From Strongylocentrotus droebachiensis (lineage: Eukaryota; Echinodermata; Echinoidea; Camarodonta; Strongylocentrotidae), in assembly GCA_035222895.1 (NCBI GenBank), contig JAVYIG010000093.1, positions 434,001-498,000 of the forward strand: a DNA stretch of 64,000 nt. The letters are read 5' to 3'. Made by a program: the position numbers and the translations under genes. Shown here one piece after another: positions 62,039-64,000 of this stretch (the first letter of the stretch is position 1; each line of letters starts with the position of its first letter). The notes under the pieces are model-generated. The model searched no databases. It was not told the origin of the DNA and saw only the letters and a program-made list of their open reading frames with translations.

Positions 62039-62283
62039 ATGATGAATAGCTTCAATGTGAAGCATGTGGTGGAAACGTTATCATACCTTTTTCATGAGAA
62101 GAATTTGAGCTATATAGATAGTGTCATTAACACAGCACGTAGTGCTCTATCAGCGCATGTGATTTGGAAGATGGACACATTTATGAAGGGATTCTACAAT
62201 TTAAGGCCCCCACTTCCCAGATATATGGAGATCTGGGATGCTGGGAAAGTCCTAAACTATCTTAGAAGCATTTCGCCAGCATA
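62039..62283 (+). pseudogene. Tyrosine recombinase relic, N-terminal part (DIRS/Ngaro-like)
   Basis: Open frame with VKHVVETLSYLFHEKNLSY, INTARSALSAHV, then FMKGFYNLRPPLPRYMEIWD and KVLNYLRSIS. The RSALS and FMKG-x-x-N-L-R-P-P-x-P-R-Y signatures are those of the tyrosine recombinase N-terminal region in DIRS-type elements. The frame then runs into foreign sequence (residues after SPAYKL) up to a stop at 62329. Confidence 0.75.
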
Positions 62284-62697
62284 CAAACTAAGGAGATATA
62301 AATCGTTTTTAATCCAACAAAATAAATAAAGATTAATTCTGTACACATTCAGGTTTTTGTTTTGTATTTGGTTTTGTTTTTTCCCCTCTATTTAGGCATT
62401 ATTTGTTTGGGGTTTTTTAATCACCTTTTTAAACAACAAAATACTGATGCTGCTTATAAGCTAAGAAAATAACCAACAGTCCTTTTCAAGACTACACAAA
62501 CAGTCCTTTTCAGGACTACACACCCTCAAGAAAGATTACCGAGAGTCCTTTTCAGGACTCCTCAATCCTCTCTCTCTCTCTCTCTCTCATGGTGCACTCG
62601 CAAGCCTACTGTATAAAATTATACTGTATTACTGTTTCGGTGGCAGCACCAATAGAGCCTTTGGCTTTCCTACCCGTGTCTACATTCATATGACATA
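62284..62697 (+). mobile_element. LINE-like 3' insertion inside the recombinase
   Basis: Separates SPAYKL from the next recombinase block (SLKALTF at about 62698). It begins with LRRYKSFLIQQ-stop, a LINE-style C-terminus, has a T/G-rich 3' UTR, three hairpins, (CT)n at 62569-62589 and the GGTGGCAGCACCAATA motif shared with 44918. Limits are approximate. Confidence 0.5.
62478..62560 (+). promoter_or_regulatory. Three histone-type 3' stem-loops and a CAAGAAAGA element
   Basis: Three hairpins share AGTCCT-TTTC-AGGACT (62478-62493 with one mismatch, 62502-62517 perfect, 62544-62559 perfect). The second is preceded by AAC and followed, after 9 bases, by CAAGAAAGA (62527-62535), the sea-urchin histone downstream element bound by U7. 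The stem base is A-T rather than the usual G-C. No histone coding sequence precedes them. Confidence 0.55.
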
Positions 62698-62852
62698 AGC
62701 CTAAAAGCATTAACATTTACATTTGTTATGTTGGTAGAACTAATATCTGCACAAAGAGTGTAAATAGATACGATTGGATAAGTGGAAAATATCGAAGAAC
62801 AGATCGTTACATGCTACGTGGATAAACCACTCAAACAATCGAGACCTGGTGC
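62698..62852 (+). pseudogene. Tyrosine recombinase relic, middle part
   Basis: SLKALTFTFVMLVELISAQRV matches the L-x-x-L-T-x-K-L-x-M-L-x-A-L-x-x-x-Q-R block of the recombinase core, then a stop codon. TQTIETWCHV continues across the hAT insertion point into GYKLKIYTYP. Confidence 0.65.
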
Positions 62853-62860
62853 CATGTAGG

Positions 62861-63423
62861 CAGTAGCGTACGCAGGATTTTGTTCAAGGTGGGGGGGGGG
62901 GGGTTAACATTTTTTAATCGGGCCAAAAATTTCGCAACGACTCAGCCAGCCGCTAAATAAGCGGGGGTGGATGGGAGTTAAGATGACATTTTGGGGTGTG
63001 TTTTTTTTGGTCCCAAAAATAAATCGCAACGAATCAGCCAGCCGCTGAATAAGCGGGGGGTGGGGGAGGGGGGGGGGGGGGTGGGTAAGAGGACATTTTT
63101 TTTTTGGTCCCCCCAAAATTGCAACGACTCAGCCAGCCGCTGAATAAGTGGGTGTGGGGGGTGGGGGGTAAGAGCACCTTTTTTTTTTGGGGGGGGGGGG
63201 GGTTTCGAAATTTGAAAAATTGACATTTCGTCCCGGGGGGGGGGATAAGGTCACCTTCTTTAGGTCACCCATTAGCATAATTTTGTTTGTTGTTTTTTTT
63301 TATAAAAAAATAAAAAAACATAAAGGGGGGGGGGTTGCTCCAAAATACACACATTTAAAAAATGAAGGGGAGGGTTTAACCAATAACCCCCATCCCCCCC
63401 CCCCCCCCCTGCGTACGCGTCTG
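62861..63423. mobile_element. 563-bp hAT element with 8-bp target duplication
   Basis: Ends CAGTAGCGTACGCAGG and CCTGCGTACGCGTCTG, flanked by a perfect CATGTAGG (62853-62860, 63424-63431). Inside are three tandem units near 95 bp based on CGCAACGACTCAGCCAGCCG, then CTGAATAAGCGGGGG, plus long G-runs. Non-autonomous. Confidence 0.92.
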
Positions 63424-63780
63424 CATGTAGGATATAAACTCAAGATTTATACTTATCCACCTGACAGAAGGATTTGCCCAGTGACATATTTATAATAAGT
63501 ATATTAAAAAATAAGTGACGTCAGGAATGACGGAAAAAAACTATTCATTAGCATAAATAAACCTCATAAGAATGTTCCAACAACCTCGATTGCACGGTGG
63601 ATAAAAGAGATGCTGATAATTTCGGGGATTGAGACAACGGTTGTTAAGGCCCACTCAATTGGAGCAGCAGTACCTACGGACTTAGTTATCAAGGCTGCTG
63701 GTTGGGACATCGAGAAAACAGTCCAATTTGTTTTAAATTCTTTTCCGGAAGCTGTACTTCTGCCTATGCCCTCACAGTGA
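63424..63780 (+). pseudogene. Tyrosine recombinase relic, C-terminal part
   Basis: GYKLKIYTYPPDRRICPVTY, in-frame stops, then LFISINKPHKNVPTTSIARW, KAHSIGAAV and AAGWDIEKTVQFVLNSF, ending at TGA 63778-63780. The catalytic H-x-x-R is HSIG here and the expected Tyr region reads QFVLNS, so at least two active-site residues are lost. Confidence 0.75.
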
Positions 63781-63789
63781 CTATAGGGT

Positions 63790-63920
63790 AGGAATACTCC
63801 CCAGGGAGTGGAGATGGTGCATGAATAAATCCGATGACCGGGGTAATAATATCTGTAAAGCGCTTAGAGACAGTATTCCACATTAGGCGCTCTATGCATC
63901 CAGATTGTTATTATTACTTT
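63790..63920 (+). mobile_element. SINE/LINE 3' tail with AGCGCT motif
   Basis: CCGATGACCGGGGTAATAAT, AAAGCGCTTAGAGACAG, TAGGCGCT and an (ATT)n end, the same order as at 18110-18225. Confidence 0.6.
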
Positions 63921-64000
63921 CATCAAGATCCAAGAACGAATTGCAAAACATTTTGATCCCGAAATAAAAAAATTATAATGAGGGTGTACAGTACCTTAAA

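Overview
The window looks like genomic DNA from a marine deuterostome, most likely an echinoderm and probably a sea urchin. The grounds are low coding density, long AT-rich introns, many short terminal-inverted-repeat transposons, tRNA-derived SINEs, long homopolymer C/G and (CT)n runs, and one 9-base match to the sea-urchin histone downstream element. The species assignment is an inference.

A single protein-coding gene dominates. It lies on the minus strand from 59311 (first ATG) to 11911 (stop) and I could join it from 25 exons. Every splice phase agrees across all 24 introns, and the total is 3930 nt, or 1309 residues plus a stop. The product is an adhesion G-protein-coupled receptor with, in order: signal peptide, EMI domain, nine calcium-binding-type EGF domains, one shorter EGF, an Ig domain, a SEA-like domain, an HRM-like segment, a GAIN domain ending in a GPS (cleavage expected at HL/T), seven transmembrane helices and a short tail. 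An EMI domain at the head of an adhesion GPCR is, as far as I know, not found in the vertebrate members and is the main finding.

The EGF part of the gene is evolving by exon duplication. Positions 42039-47524 and 47525-54050 are adjacent head-to-tail copies of one module carrying an EGF exon pair (EGF4+5 and EGF2+3). The two copies differ by datable insertions: a foldback TA-target transposon in one copy, and in the other a 338-bp TTA-target MITE plus two tandem arrays (3 x 492 bp and 2 x about 447 bp) that run up to an exon. A perfect 31-bp-arm hairpin sits at the outer breakpoint. EGF6+7 and perhaps EGF8+9 look like older rounds of the same pair duplication.

Layout: 1-11910 is intergenic repeat-rich DNA (TIR elements, LINE tails, degenerate AGTGCCC-type arrays). 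11911-25368 carries the 7TM, GPS, GAIN, SEA and Ig exons and the last EGF exon. 25722-54646 carries nine EGF exons in long, transposon-filled introns. 56301-59311 carries the EMI and signal-peptide exons. 59312-64000 holds LINE tails and a broken tyrosine recombinase (DIRS/Ngaro-like) interrupted by a LINE-like insertion with histone-type hairpins and by a hAT element with a perfect 8-bp target duplication. I found no rRNA, functional tRNA or other host gene.
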